This document shows, in pieces, positions 1-7,164 of a DNA stretch of 16,992 nucleotides. The stretch comes from Alphaproteobacteria bacterium. GTDB lineage: Bacteria; Pseudomonadota; Alphaproteobacteria; Micropepsales; Micropepsaceae. The DNA lies in assembly GCA_003131925.1 (NCBI GenBank), contig PKWC01000171.1, positions 1 to 16,992 of the forward strand, in the 5' to 3' direction. Every line of letters begins with the position of its first letter. Position 1 is the stretch's first letter. The position numbers and the translations under genes were made by a program. The notes below the pieces were generated by a model, which did not search any database, was not told where the DNA came from, and worked only from the letters and a program-made list of their open reading frames with translations.

Positions 1-898
1 CGGCGCCGATCACGGTGTGGATCTCGTCGATGAAGAGGATGGCGCCGACAATGGCCTCAAGCTCCTTGACGACCGACTTCAGCCGTTCCTCGAAATCTCC
101 GCGATAGCGCGTTCCGGCGATCAGCGCGCCCATGTCCAGTGCGTAGATGGTGCTTGACTGGAGCACTTCCGGGACGTCGTGCTTGACGATTTTGCGCGCC
201 AGGCCCTCGGCGATCGCTGTCTTGCCCACTCCGGGATCGCCGACGAAGAGGGGGTTGTTCTTCTGGCGCCGGCAAAGAATCTGGATCGTCCGCTCGACTT
301 CCGCATCCCGCCCGATTAGGGGATCGATGCGGCCGGCCTTGGCTTTCTCGTTGAGATTGACGCAATACGCTTCGAGCGCGTCGTTGCCCTGCTTCGCCGG
401 TTTTTCGCTGTCTTCGTCCTCGTCGGATCCTCGCGCCGCCTTCTGCTGGGTCATGCCGGGGCGCTTCGCAATGCCATGACTGATGTAGCTCACGGCATCG
501 AGGCGGGTCATATTCTGTTCCTGGAGAAAATAAACCGCGTGACTTTCGCGCTCCGTAAACAGAGCCACCAGCACGTTGGCCCCGGTTACCTCGTCGCGCC
601 CCGAATTCTGGACGTGCAGGACGGCGCGCTGCACGACGCGCTGAAAGCCCGTTGTCGGTTTGGCGTCCTCGCCATCCTCGATGATCAGCGTCAGCAGTTC
701 GTGATCGACATATTTCAGAAGAGAGCGCCGCAACGCGTCGAGTTCGACGTTGCAGGCCTTCATGACCTGCGCCGCGTCGGAATCGTCGAGCAAAGCCAGC
801 AAAAGATGTTCGAGTGTCGCGTACTCGTGGTGGCGATCGCTCGCGAGCTTGATGGCGCGATGAAGAACCTGCTCGAGGCTTCGCGACAGCGAGGGCAT
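1..898 (-). CDS. clpA: ATP-dependent Clp protease ATP-binding subunit ClpA (N-terminal part, runs off left edge)
   Basis: ClpA is the Hsp100 AAA+ unfoldase that feeds substrates into the ClpP peptidase in the cytoplasm. About 299 codons are visible. The protein starts MPSLSRSLEQVLHRAI, the usual ClpA N-domain opening, and carries the double Clp-N repeat over roughly residues 1-145. An acidic and lysine-rich linker follows (DEDEDSEK). The first AAA+ module then begins, with Walker A GDPGVGKTAI near residue 220 and Walker B ILFIDEIH just before the edge. The second AAA+ domain and the ClpP-binding loop lie outside the window. The ATG is seven bases after the clpS stop. A Shine-Dalgarno-like AAGGAG lies inside the last clpS codons, so translation is probably coupled. 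Nothing in the visible part looks damaged. The call is secure from the motifs and from the adjacent clpS. Confidence 0.97.
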   Translation of the reverse strand, partial: MPSLSRSLEQVLHRAIKLASDRHHEYATLEHLLLALLDDSDAAQVMKACNVELDALRRSLLKYVDHELLTLIIEDGEDAKPTTGFQRVVQRAVLHVQNSGRDEVTGANVLVALFTERESHAVYFLQEQNMTRLDAVSYISHGIAKRPGMTQQKAARGSDEDEDSEKPAKQGNDALEAYCVNLNEKAKAGRIDPLIGRDAEVERTIQILCRRQKNNPLFVGDPGVGKTAIAEGLARKIVKHDVPEVLQSSTIYALDMGALIAGTRYRGDFEERLKSVVKELEAIVGAILFIDEIHTVIGA

Positions 899-905
899 TT
901 ATGTC

Positions 906-1241
906 CTACTCCTTTTCCATCGTACACTGCAGAGGATGTTGATGCCGGCGTGAAAATTCAATCACCTGCGCCACTTTGGTCTCCGCAACCTCGTAGGTAA
1001 AGATGCCACAGATTCCCACCCCGTGACGATGCACGTGCAGCATGATCTGAACCGCTTCATCCCTCGCCTTGTTGAAGAAGTTCTCGAGTATGTGAACCAC
1101 GAATTCCATCGGTGTGTAATCGTCGTTAAGCAAGAGAACCTTATATAGGCTCGGCCTTTTCGTTTTCGGGCGCGCCTTCGTTGCGACGCCGGTAGCCGGC
1201 CCGTTTTGTCCGGAGTTTCCGCGCTGGTTCTTGCTGCTCAT
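906..1241 (-). CDS. clpS: ClpS adaptor protein
   Basis: ClpS binds the ClpA N-domain and delivers N-end-rule substrates (those with bulky hydrophobic N-termini) to ClpAP. The 111-residue product has the normal ClpS length. A disordered basic N-terminal tail covers residues 1-30. The conserved core follows: YKVLLLNDDYTPMEFVV, the N-degron pocket segment with the Asn-Asp pair, then a His-rich stretch (MLHVHRHGVGICGIFTYEVAETK), and an ending typical of the family (HPLQCTMEKE). It lies immediately upstream of clpA with a seven-base gap, the standard clpS-clpA operon. The start chosen is the first ATG (MSSKNQRG). No strong Shine-Dalgarno is seen in front of it, so a slightly shorter start cannot be excluded. 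Confidence 0.97.
   Translation of the reverse strand: MSSKNQRGNSGQNGPATGVATKARPKTKRPSLYKVLLLNDDYTPMEFVVHILENFFNKARDEAVQIMLHVHRHGVGICGIFTYEVAETKVAQVIEFSRRHQHPLQCTMEKE
909..914 (-). promoter_or_regulatory. Ribosome binding site of clpA embedded in clpS
   Basis: On the minus strand, AAGGAG forms the last two sense codons (Lys-Glu) of clpS and sits ten bases upstream of the clpA ATG. It supports the ATG at 898 as the clpA start. Adaptor and unfoldase are then made from one message with coupled translation, which is an inference from the spacing. Confidence 0.6.
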
Positions 1242-1339
1242 GTCCGAAACTGAAGGCGGTCGCCCGCCAATGATTGCGCATTCGAAGCCTAATCGAAAGG
1301 CCCCCGGCGGGCGCCCGATGCCCCGGATGCGGCACGCGC

Positions 1340-1379
1340 AAAAAAACGAAAGGCCCGAACCTTGCGGCCCGGGCCCTTT
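1340..1379 (-). terminator. Intrinsic terminator of the phasin gene
   Basis: Read on the minus strand, an AAAGGGCCCG arm pairs with CGGGCCTTT (one bulged G) around a loop of about 12 bases. After a short CG step comes a run of seven T (1340-1346). It lies about 60 bases after the phasin stop and 100 bases before clpS. It should separate the abundant phasin message from the clpS-clpA operon. Confidence 0.8.
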
Positions 1380-1437
1380 GCACGCGCTCCGCGGGGGAAT
1401 GCGGAACGCGATTGCGCTTGATTTATTTATGCGCGAT

Positions 1438-1899
1438 TCAGGTCGCGCGTGCGCTCTCCACGATCTCGACCCAGGCCTGAACGCGGCCCTGCAGAGGACT
1501 GATCGCTTCTTTTGTCGCCGAAAACATGATCTCGCTGAGTTTCGTCATCTGTCCGACATAGGCGTCGAACGAGGACTTTACAAAGTCGGTCTGCAGCTCG
1601 AGAGCTTCATGAACCGATTTACTGGCGAACAGCGCCCTGGTGGCCGAAATCGAGTCTTCCACCGATTGCTTGGAATAGCTGTAGAGCTCGTTGTGGAGCG
1701 TCTCCACGCCCTTGCCCGCGGCACTCGCCGCCTTTGCATAGGCTTCGACGGTTTCGCGGCCATAGCCGAAGAAATTGTCGTAGCCCCGAACCGCCTTCTC
1801 GAAACCCGTCTTGAACGCTTCCGAACCGTTTTTCATCGCGGTTTCGATCGCTTCCGCGCCGACGACCTTGTCGCCGCCCTTTGTCCTGTTGTTTGCCAT
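1438..1899 (-). CDS. Phasin family protein (PHA granule-associated)
   Basis: Phasins coat polyhydroxyalkanoate granules and set their size and number. The 153-residue product is Ala/Lys/Glu-rich and should be almost wholly helical. It contains the sequence type of the alphaproteobacterial Phasin_2 family: GYDNFFGYGRETVEAYAKAA near the first third, then SISATRALF and ALELQTDFVKSSFDAYV. There is no signal peptide, which fits a cytoplasmic granule protein. I place the start at MANNRTKG because GAGGAG lies eight bases upstream. The frame stays open further upstream, but that extension would run through the promoter and operator region. The gene has its own promoter with PhaR-type sites and its own terminator. 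The symbol phaP would be reasonable, but I do not assign a specific paralogue. Confidence 0.9.
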   Translation of the reverse strand: MANNRTKGGDKVVGAEAIETAMKNGSEAFKTGFEKAVRGYDNFFGYGRETVEAYAKAASAAGKGVETLHNELYSYSKQSVEDSISATRALFASKSVHEALELQTDFVKSSFDAYVGQMTKLSEIMFSATKEAISPLQGRVQAWVEIVESARAT

Positions 1900-1942
1900 T
1901 GTGGCTCTCCTCATAGTAACGATTTCGCGAGTGACCAGCTTT

Positions 1943-1980
1943 ATGCTGCACTGCAACATGACGTATATGCGGTGCAGCAT
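1943..1980. promoter_or_regulatory. Candidate PhaR operator pair (inverted repeat) at the phasin promoter
   Basis: A perfect 9-bp inverted repeat, ATGCTGCAC (1943-1951) and GTGCAGCAT (1972-1980), is present. Each arm lies in a small site of the form TGC-N3-GCA: CTGCactGCAA (1946-1956) and ATGCggtGCAG (1967-1977). The site centres are 21 bp apart, about two helical turns. One site lies in the promoter spacer and the other just downstream of the -10. The phasin repressor PhaR of Rhodobacter is known to bind CTGC-N3/4-GCAG sequences. Both sites here match with one changed end base each. Confidence 0.6.
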
Positions 1981-1992
1981 TCGCCTTGTCAA
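1962..1992 (-). promoter_or_regulatory. Predicted sigma-70-type promoter of the phasin gene
   Basis: On the minus strand a perfect -35 hexamer TTGACA (1987-1992) is followed by a TATA-containing -10 candidate. The candidate is either TATACG (1962-1967, spacer 19) or CATATA (1964-1969, spacer 17). It lies about 65-90 bases upstream of the phasin ATG. The consensus -35 suggests strong expression when not repressed. Confidence 0.55.
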
Positions 1993-2181
1993 GGGGATTT
2001 GCCCAATGGCCAGCCCAGCCGGCCGGAATTGCGGAATCGGGCGACCCAACCAGGCGCGTTTACCACTTAACTTATCCTAAATACCGGGAATCTAAGGTGG
2101 ATTCTCGAAATCGATTGCATATCGGTGGCTGATTTGCTCTTGTGGTGGACGACAGGATTCGCTGTACAGGTTGGAGTACAA

Positions 2182-3933
2182 ATGTTGGAACGATCGCGCG
2201 CCGTTCTCCGCGCGTTCAGGCACCAGCGTGCGTGCATGGCGCTCCTGCTGGGGGGCGTTGTGGCAGGCACGCTCTGCTGCGGCACTGCCGGCGCGTCGAT
2301 CAGGCGCCACCACCGGCCCGTTGCCCGGACGTTTTTGTCCCTAACCGACCCGGGTAAGGACGCCGCCCTTGTCGTCGACGGAGAAACCGGCCGCCCACTT
2401 TACGCACGCAACGCCGACGCCTTGCGCCATCCCGCGTCGCTCACGAAGATGATGACCCTTTATCTTCTGTTCGAGCAGTTGAAGAGCGGGCAGATGACGC
2501 TCGCGACCCCCCTTTCCGTCTCGGAACATGCGGCGGTGCAGCCGCGCACGAAATTGGATCTGCGCCCAGGCACCAGCTTGCCCGTGGACACGGCGATCAA
2601 AGCCGTTGTGGTGCTTTCGGCCAATGACGTCGCGGTCACCATCGCGGAAGCGATCGGCGGCACAGAAGGTCATTTCGCCGAACTGATGACAGCGAAGGCA
2701 CGCGCGCTCGGCATGACCCATACCTATTACGATAACGCATCCGGACTGCCGGACCCCTTGCAGATCACTTCGGCGAGCGATCTGGTTATTCTGGCGCGAC
2801 ACCTCGCTTACGATTTTCCCCAATATTTCCATTACTTCTCGACGTATTCGTTCGGCTATCGCGGGGCGACCTACTTTACGCACGACAATCTTATCGGAAG
2901 ATACGATGGCGCCGATGGAATAAAGACGGGCTATACCGGGGCGTCCGGCTTCAATCTCGTTTCGTCCGTGGTGCGCCACGGGGTTCACATTATCGGTGTG
3001 GTCATGGGCGGCGTTACGGCGCGCCGGCGCGACAGTGAGATGGTCCGGCTGCTCGACGACACATTTGCGTCCATTGCGAAGAACCCGCGGCTCGCGGCGC
3101 GCGAGACGATCCCGTGGACGGCAATGGCCAGCAATGCGGAGACCAAGCCGGTAATTGCCGGATTCACGCTCGGAAACGTGGGCAGTTCGCCGCCGCCGAC
3201 GATGCTCCCGGCCCTCCCGGCCAACCAATCACTCCTTCCCGGCCGGTCGGCTGCATCGGCCGATGACGAAGACGCCGCGGAATCGCGACCTGATGCAGCG
3301 TATGAAACGCTGACGAGCCCACCCGAGGCCGTCGTTACGTCGTCCCCCGTATCCAATCATTCAGGGCTATCCAATCATCCAGGGTCTGCCGCGGGTCCGA
3401 TCGGTAGCGCTCCGGCTGCGATTTCTCAACCAGTCCCGCAAGCTCCGATGTCACTCGCTGTGGCGCCTCCACATTCGGAGTCGAAAGCGGTGGCCGCCGC
3501 CGAATTGCGGGTCAACACGCCTCGGCCGCAGCCTAAACCGAGCATGCAACTCGCGGACTACCAGCCGCTGGCGCTCGAGCCTCTCATTCTCCATCCGCGC
3601 GAAAAAGACTCTGCGCGACGCGACGTCGCGCTGCCGCCAATTCCCGTTTCCCATCCTCTGTCGGCGGCACTCGGGAACGCTGACTGGACGATCCAGATCG
3701 GAGCATTCGACGATGCAGCCGATGCGAAAGCGGAGCTCGCCGCCTATGCCGGACGCTCGATGGATGTGCTGGGTCAGGCGGCTCGCATCGTGGCGCCGAT
3801 ACAATCGGCCGAAGGCCATGTCCTCTACCGGGCGCGATTCGGGCCGTTCATCGAGCACCAGGCACGCGAGGTGTGCCAACTCCTGACCGTCCGCGGCGAA
3901 ACATGTTTCGCCGCTGTTTCCGTTCGCGAATAG
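2182..3933 (+). CDS. D-alanyl-D-alanine carboxypeptidase (S11, PBP5-type) with C-terminal SPOR domain
   Basis: This exported enzyme removes the terminal D-Ala from peptidoglycan stem peptides. With the ATG at 2182 (GGAG seven bases upstream) the product is 583 residues. It starts with a basic segment and a hydrophobic export signal (MALLLGGVVAGTL). All three serine-transpeptidase motifs are present: SLTK at 86-89 (nucleophile Ser86), SAN at 146-148 and KTG at 248-250. A long Pro/Ser/Ala-rich linker covers roughly 340-499. A SPOR domain (residues 500-583, beginning ADWTIQIGAF) follows and should bind denuded septal glycan, taking the enzyme to the division site. A further in-frame ATG at 2125 would add 19 residues in front of the signal. 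The gene is divergent from the phasin and ends 40 bases from the convergent J-protein gene. Confidence 0.93.
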   Translation: MLERSRAVLRAFRHQRACMALLLGGVVAGTLCCGTAGASIRRHHRPVARTFLSLTDPGKDAALVVDGETGRPLYARNADALRHPASLTKMMTLYLLFEQLKSGQMTLATPLSVSEHAAVQPRTKLDLRPGTSLPVDTAIKAVVVLSANDVAVTIAEAIGGTEGHFAELMTAKARALGMTHTYYDNASGLPDPLQITSASDLVILARHLAYDFPQYFHYFSTYSFGYRGATYFTHDNLIGRYDGADGIKTGYTGASGFNLVSSVVRHGVHIIGVVMGGVTARRRDSEMVRLLDDTFASIAKNPRLAARETIPWTAMASNAETKPVIAGFTLGNVGSSPPPTMLPALPANQSLLPGRSAASADDEDAAESRPDAAYETLTSPPEAVVTSSPVSNHSGLSNHPGSAAGPIGSAPAAISQPVPQAPMSLAVAPPHSESKAVAAAELRVNTPRPQPKPSMQLADYQPLALEPLILHPREKDSARRDVALPPIPVSHPLSAALGNADWTIQIGAFDDAADAKAELAAYAGRSMDVLGQAARIVAPIQSAEGHVLYRARFGPFIEHQAREVCQLLTVRGETCFAAVSVRE

Positions 3934-3973
3934 AAGTCAACGTTCCCGAACCGGGTGCGCACCATCGCCTGCG

Positions 3974-4456
3974 TCACGTGCCGCGCCCATTCAGCAATAC
4001 GTCTCTCGCTTCGTTGATTCGCGCAGCCAGATAGCTCGTACCGCCCTTGTCCGGATGGTTTTGCAGGATCAGGCGTCTGTGCGCGGCGTTGATTTCGTCC
4101 CGCGTTGCGCCCGGCTCCAATCCCAGCAATTTCAAGGCCTCGGCACGCGGCATCGTCGAGCCGGCTCGCGCTAGCGGCTCCTCGGAAGACGTCGAGCGGC
4201 CGCCCGGCCCGCTCTTGAAGGGCCAGCCATCTGGCCAGGCATGGCCGCCGGTAAAAAGACCCCAGGCAAAGCTTCCGGCAAGCATGGCGAGACCCACGCG
4301 ATCCATGGCGGCAAGTCCGATCGCCGCAAACAAAAGGACCGCGGCACCGGAATAGCGCAGCCCCCTGGTCACGAGGCGTGTATCTGCTCCGGCAAAGGCG
4401 CGCAGCAACATCAGGATCGCGATAAGCGCGACCCCACCGGCAAGAACCGCAATCAT
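3974..4456 (-). CDS. Membrane-anchored J-domain (DnaJ-like) protein
   Basis: The 160-residue product has two hydrophobic segments at the N-terminus (about residues 3-19 and 36-52, with a further weakly hydrophobic stretch to 70). A Gly/Ser/Pro linker follows, then a C-terminal J domain from about 105 to 157. The J domain holds the essential HPD tripeptide (residues 134-136, in LILQNHPDKGGT). J domains stimulate the ATPase of Hsp70/DnaK. The C-terminal, membrane-tethered arrangement resembles the Tim14/Pam18 group of small J proteins common in alphaproteobacteria. That suggests recruitment of DnaK to the inner membrane, which is an inference. The gene follows a small membrane-protein gene with an eight-base gap, probably as one transcript. 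No zinc-finger or substrate-binding DnaJ domain is present. Confidence 0.9.
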   Translation of the reverse strand: MIAVLAGGVALIAILMLLRAFAGADTRLVTRGLRYSGAAVLLFAAIGLAAMDRVGLAMLAGSFAWGLFTGGHAWPDGWPFKSGPGGRSTSSEEPLARAGSTMPRAEALKLLGLEPGATRDEINAAHRRLILQNHPDKGGTSYLAARINEARDVLLNGRGT

Positions 4457-4464
4457 TCAAGCAA

Positions 4465-4683
4465 TCATATCTGTGCGTCGTGAGACGACGACAGCGGCAT
4501 CGCCCTGCGTCGCCGCTCGGCGCGAATGATGACCAGTGCCGAAATGCTGACCACTATGACGCCGAGACATGCCGCCAACTCAACGAATTTTCCCCTCTCT
4601 CCCGCAGCCACTCCGGCTATGACCCCAGCAGGACCGGCGGCGACGATTGCAAAAAGTGCCAACGCTTTTAGCGATCGGGACAC
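4465..4683 (-). CDS. Small two-helix membrane protein of unknown function
   Basis: A 72-residue product if translation starts at the GTG at 4683, which has AGGGA a few bases upstream. The frame stays open much further upstream, but that part is Arg/Cys/Pro-rich and does not look coding. The chosen protein has two clear hydrophobic helices (ALALFAIVAAGPAGVIAGVA and ACLGVIVVSISALVII) separated by a short charged turn. It ends in a basic tail (RAERRRRA). Its stop lies eight bases before the J-protein ATG, so the two are probably co-transcribed and may act together at the membrane. I do not recognise a family. The start is uncertain. Confidence 0.55.
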   Translation of the reverse strand: MSRSLKALALFAIVAAGPAGVIAGVAAGERGKFVELAACLGVIVVSISALVIIRAERRRRAMPLSSSHDAQI

Positions 4684-4921
4684 CTGGGAATCCCTCTGGG
4701 CGCATCGCCGTCTCGCGCGCAGATACGAGGACGTCGTGGATCCGGAAACATCGCAGGCGCATGCCACTTTCCGGAGCCTTTGGCAATCGACCGGGCTCCA
4801 GGCCTGAACCCATTGAGCTCCGCACTCCGGTCCGGCGCTTTCGCAACCCAGGAACCCGCGTTTCGTTGGTTCGTTAGGTTCGGGTGCGGACCGCGCCCGA
4901 GGGGATTCGGGAGGAATTGTC

Positions 4922-5494
4922 ATGAACAGCACCATCAGCCCGGCGCTTGCGATCGTGCTGGGGGCCGTCGTCATCATCGTGCTGCTCGCCACCGTTGCGT
5001 TCATCTGGTGGCGGGAACGCAGATCGAAACAGTTGCGCGCGCGCTTCGGCCCGGAATATCTGCGCTCGCTCGAGGAAATCGGAAATCGCCATGAGGCGGA
5101 GGCTCGTCTGCACAGGCTCGAGAAGCGCGTCGAATCCCTTTCGATCCGTGCGCTGCCGCCGGAAGAGAAGGCCCGCTACGCAGCGTCCTGGCGGAAGGTC
5201 CAGGCCGATTTCGTCGACAGCCCCGGCGAAGCGCTCAACCGTGCCGACGAGCTGCTCGGCTCGGTGATGGAGGCGCGCGGCTACCCGGTCAGCGATTTCG
5301 CGCAGCGCTCCGCCGATCTCTCGGTCGATCACGCGGCGGTAGTGCAGAACTACCGCGCGGCGCACGAAATTGCGCTGCGGCACCAGCGCGGCGAAGCCGA
5401 CACCGAGGCGCTGCGCCAGGCGATGATCCACTACCGCGCGCTGTTCGCCGAACTGGTGGAGGAGCCGGAGGGGGCGCGGGCGAAAGCCTCGTAG
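4922..5494 (+). CDS. Membrane-anchored conserved protein with a W..VQA.FVD motif
   Basis: The 190-residue product begins with one transmembrane helix (residues about 9-30) followed by WWRERR, so the rest should face the cytoplasm. A charged helical stretch (FGPEYLRSLEE... to IRALPPEEK, residues 42-83) leads to a conserved block WRKVQADFVDSPGEALNRAD (90-109). Then come ARGYP and a C-terminal TEALRQAMIHYRALFAELV (161-179). A good ribosome site, GGGAGGAA, precedes the ATG. I recall similar uncharacterised proteins in actinobacteria and proteobacteria but know no function. The next gene, 85 bases downstream on the same strand, shares both conserved blocks, so the two appear to be diverged paralogues in one transcription unit. 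Confidence 0.8.
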   Translation: MNSTISPALAIVLGAVVIIVLLATVAFIWWRERRSKQLRARFGPEYLRSLEEIGNRHEAEARLHRLEKRVESLSIRALPPEEKARYAASWRKVQADFVDSPGEALNRADELLGSVMEARGYPVSDFAQRSADLSVDHAAVVQNYRAAHEIALRHQRGEADTEALRQAMIHYRALFAELVEEPEGARAKAS

Positions 5495-5579
5495 ATAAAA
5501 TCCCCTGACCATGAGCATGATCCTCCGGCCTGACCGCGGGGAGGGTGAGCCAACGAACGCAACTTCAGGAATTCAGACG

Positions 5580-5972
5580 ATGAGCGAAGCACTGCAGGCG
5601 GACAAGGAATACGGGGAGGAACGCCACAAGGAACTGGCGACCGCGAACCTCGCCGGAACGGAAACCGGCGGCGCCACGAACGGAGGTGGCCACGAAGAGA
5701 AGGCGGCGCCGCTGCTCCCAGCCGAGGACGCCGATCGCATGCGTGCAGAATGGGATTCGATCCAGGCGGCCTTCGTCGACGAGCCGCGGGCAGCGGTGGA
5801 GAAGGCCGACAATCTGGTCGCCGCCACCATGATGCGTCTCACCGAAAATTTCGCGGAGGAACGATCGAAGCTCGAAGGCCAGTGGGACCGCGGCGACGAC
5901 GTCTCGACCGAAGACCTCCGCATTGCGTTGCGGCGCTATCGGTCGTTCTTTCAGAGGCTGCTGTCGGTCTAA
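5580..5972 (+). CDS. Soluble partner protein with the same FVD-motif domain
   Basis: A 130-residue hydrophilic protein with no membrane segment. I start at MSEALQADKEYGEERH (ATG at 5580, AGGA nine bases upstream). An upstream in-frame ATG at 5511 has no ribosome site. Residues 20-48 are Gly/Thr-rich and probably flexible. Residues 58-77 (WDSIQAAFVDEPRAAVEKAD) match the block of the preceding gene almost position for position. The C-terminus (TEDLRIALRRYRSFFQRLLSV, 110-130) matches that gene's TEALRQAMIHYRALF segment. A GQWDRGDDVS stretch joins the two. Immediately after the stop lies a perfect 12-bp palindrome, GGCCGATCGGCC (5974-5985), with no T-run. Function unknown. Confidence 0.78.
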   Translation: MSEALQADKEYGEERHKELATANLAGTETGGATNGGGHEEKAAPLLPAEDADRMRAEWDSIQAAFVDEPRAAVEKADNLVAATMMRLTENFAEERSKLEGQWDRGDDVSTEDLRIALRRYRSFFQRLLSV

Positions 5973-6138
5973 GGGCCGATCGGCCAATCGTATCCGACCC
6001 GAACCTAGTTCCGGTCGTGACGAGGCCCATCGAACAAATGTCGAGCGTCCGGAATAAAAGCCGGCCGTGCCCCGTCGTAGGTCTGACAAGAGGTGCGACG
6101 AAGCGGCGACGCTTCTGCCGCCACGAGGAGACATTCCG

Positions 6139-7065
6139 ATGATGCGTTCAAGCTTGCGGCCTGTGCTTCAGGCCATCGCCGCGATCGCCCTTGCAGCGGC
6201 GTTCCCCGTCTCGGCGGCCGCCGGCGCATGGCAGGCGCCGCACCGCAAACCACTGCTGTTCGTCTCGAATCTGGACGGCGGCATTCGCATTTATTCGGCA
6301 GACGTCCACAATTCCAATGTGCAGCTACAGGGCACGATCACGAACGGCACAACGCGGCCGGAGGGAGTGTGGATTGACGGCAAGGGCATCTTGTATCTGG
6401 AGAACGGGCCGCAGTATCCGGCGCAGGCAGACATCGAGGAATACAAACCCGGCGCCACCTCGCCGTTCTTCAAGATCACCGACGGCCTCAATTCTCCAGG
6501 CGCGGTTGCCGTCGGTAGCGACGGCACCGTTTACGTCAACCAGCTGGGAGAAGCGGGCGGCGGCGGCGTGATCGGCGTGGTTGCTGTGTATCCAGCGGGC
6601 AAAACAAAGCTCGAACGAACCATCAGCCTTAACCCGACGCCGGAATACGGCATGAGCGCGGGAGGCATGGCGTTCGACCAACAGGGCAACCTGTACGCCG
6701 CAACCATCGGAAACGCGACCGAGGTGCATGTCTTCAAGATCGCTCCCGGCTCGTCACAGGCGACCGACCTCGGCCTTCAGGGGTATGGCGGCTCTGCCAT
6801 TGCTATCGACGGCGCCGGAAATCTGTACGCGGGCGGTGGCGGCGGCTTCATCGCCGTGTACCCTCCTGGAGCGACGTCGCCCTCGCGAACCATTCCGACA
6901 AGTTTCTCCGTGTATGGGCTGACCGCCCGTCAGAACGGCACATTGTATGCCGTCGCAGACTCGTTTGTTGCGGAGTACGCTCCCGGTGCGAGCACGCCAA
7001 CAAATTATGTCGACACCCTCGACGGCGAAACGTTCACCTACGACGCGGCGCTCGGCTGGCAATAG
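6139..7065 (+). CDS. Secreted beta-propeller-like (NHL/SMP-30-like) protein
   Basis: The 308-residue product starts at the ATG at 6139, preceded by GAGGAGA. It has a clean signal peptide (hydrophobic core LQAIAAIALAAAFPVSA, cleavage near AAAGAW). The mature part is made of repeating units that pair an NHL-like phrase (GVWIDGKGILYLEN, AVAVGSDGTVYVNQ, GMAFDQQGNLYAAT, AIAIDGAGNLYAGG, GLTARQNGTLYAVA) with a Tyr-x-Pro-Gly strand (EYKPGATSP, VYPAGKTK, IAPGSSQA, VYPPGATSP, EYAPGASTP). At least five such units are visible, as expected for blades of a beta-propeller. No catalytic residues are evident. It may be a binding or scaffolding protein in the periplasm or outside the cell. It appears to be a single-gene unit. 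Confidence 0.8.
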   Translation: MMRSSLRPVLQAIAAIALAAAFPVSAAAGAWQAPHRKPLLFVSNLDGGIRIYSADVHNSNVQLQGTITNGTTRPEGVWIDGKGILYLENGPQYPAQADIEEYKPGATSPFFKITDGLNSPGAVAVGSDGTVYVNQLGEAGGGGVIGVVAVYPAGKTKLERTISLNPTPEYGMSAGGMAFDQQGNLYAATIGNATEVHVFKIAPGSSQATDLGLQGYGGSAIAIDGAGNLYAGGGGGFIAVYPPGATSPSRTIPTSFSVYGLTARQNGTLYAVADSFVAEYAPGASTPTNYVDTLDGETFTYDAALGWQ

Positions 7066-7100
7066 CGACGGTGCAACAGCAACGCGCCGCCGCTGTGTGC

Positions 7101-7164
7101 GCAACGTAACGGCGTATCGGACTCTGACTCCGCCGGTCCAGGTTCGAATCCTGGTCCCTTGGCA
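7101..7164 (+). pseudogene. Decayed tRNA-Gln(CTG)-like sequence
   Basis: The 3' half is tRNA-like. An anticodon arm has four paired bases (CGGA/TCCG, 7118-7121 and 7129-7132) and loop CTCTGAC with anticodon CTG, which reads the Gln codon CAG. A four- to five-base variable region follows. The T arm is perfect, CCAGG-TTCGAAT-CCTGG (7138-7154). Then come TCCCTTG and GGCA where the acceptor strand and a CCA-like end would be. The D-loop remnant TAACGG (7107-7112) is there, but the spacing is too short and the expected 5' acceptor strand (CAAGGGA) is absent. A functional gene is therefore unlikely. It may be a relic or the 3' fragment left at an integration site. Confidence 0.6.

Noticed and set aside
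906..2070. Long plus-strand open frame at 1231-2070 (279 codons)
   Set aside because: It lies opposite clpS and the phasin, is Arg/His/Leu-rich without family features, and crosses the terminator; the minus-strand genes have clear homology.
2341..3228. Long minus-strand open frame opposite the carboxypeptidase (295 codons)
   Set aside because: Shadow of a high-GC gene whose plus-strand motifs SLTK, SAN and KTG are unmistakable.
4684..5004. N-terminal extension of the small membrane protein up to an ATG at 5004
   Set aside because: The extra residues are Arg/Cys/Pro-rich and would overlap the leader and start of the divergent gene at 4922.
5974..5985. Palindrome GGCCGATCGGCC as a terminator
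   Set aside because: Only 12 bp with no loop and no T-run; it could be a protein-binding site or chance in GC-rich DNA.
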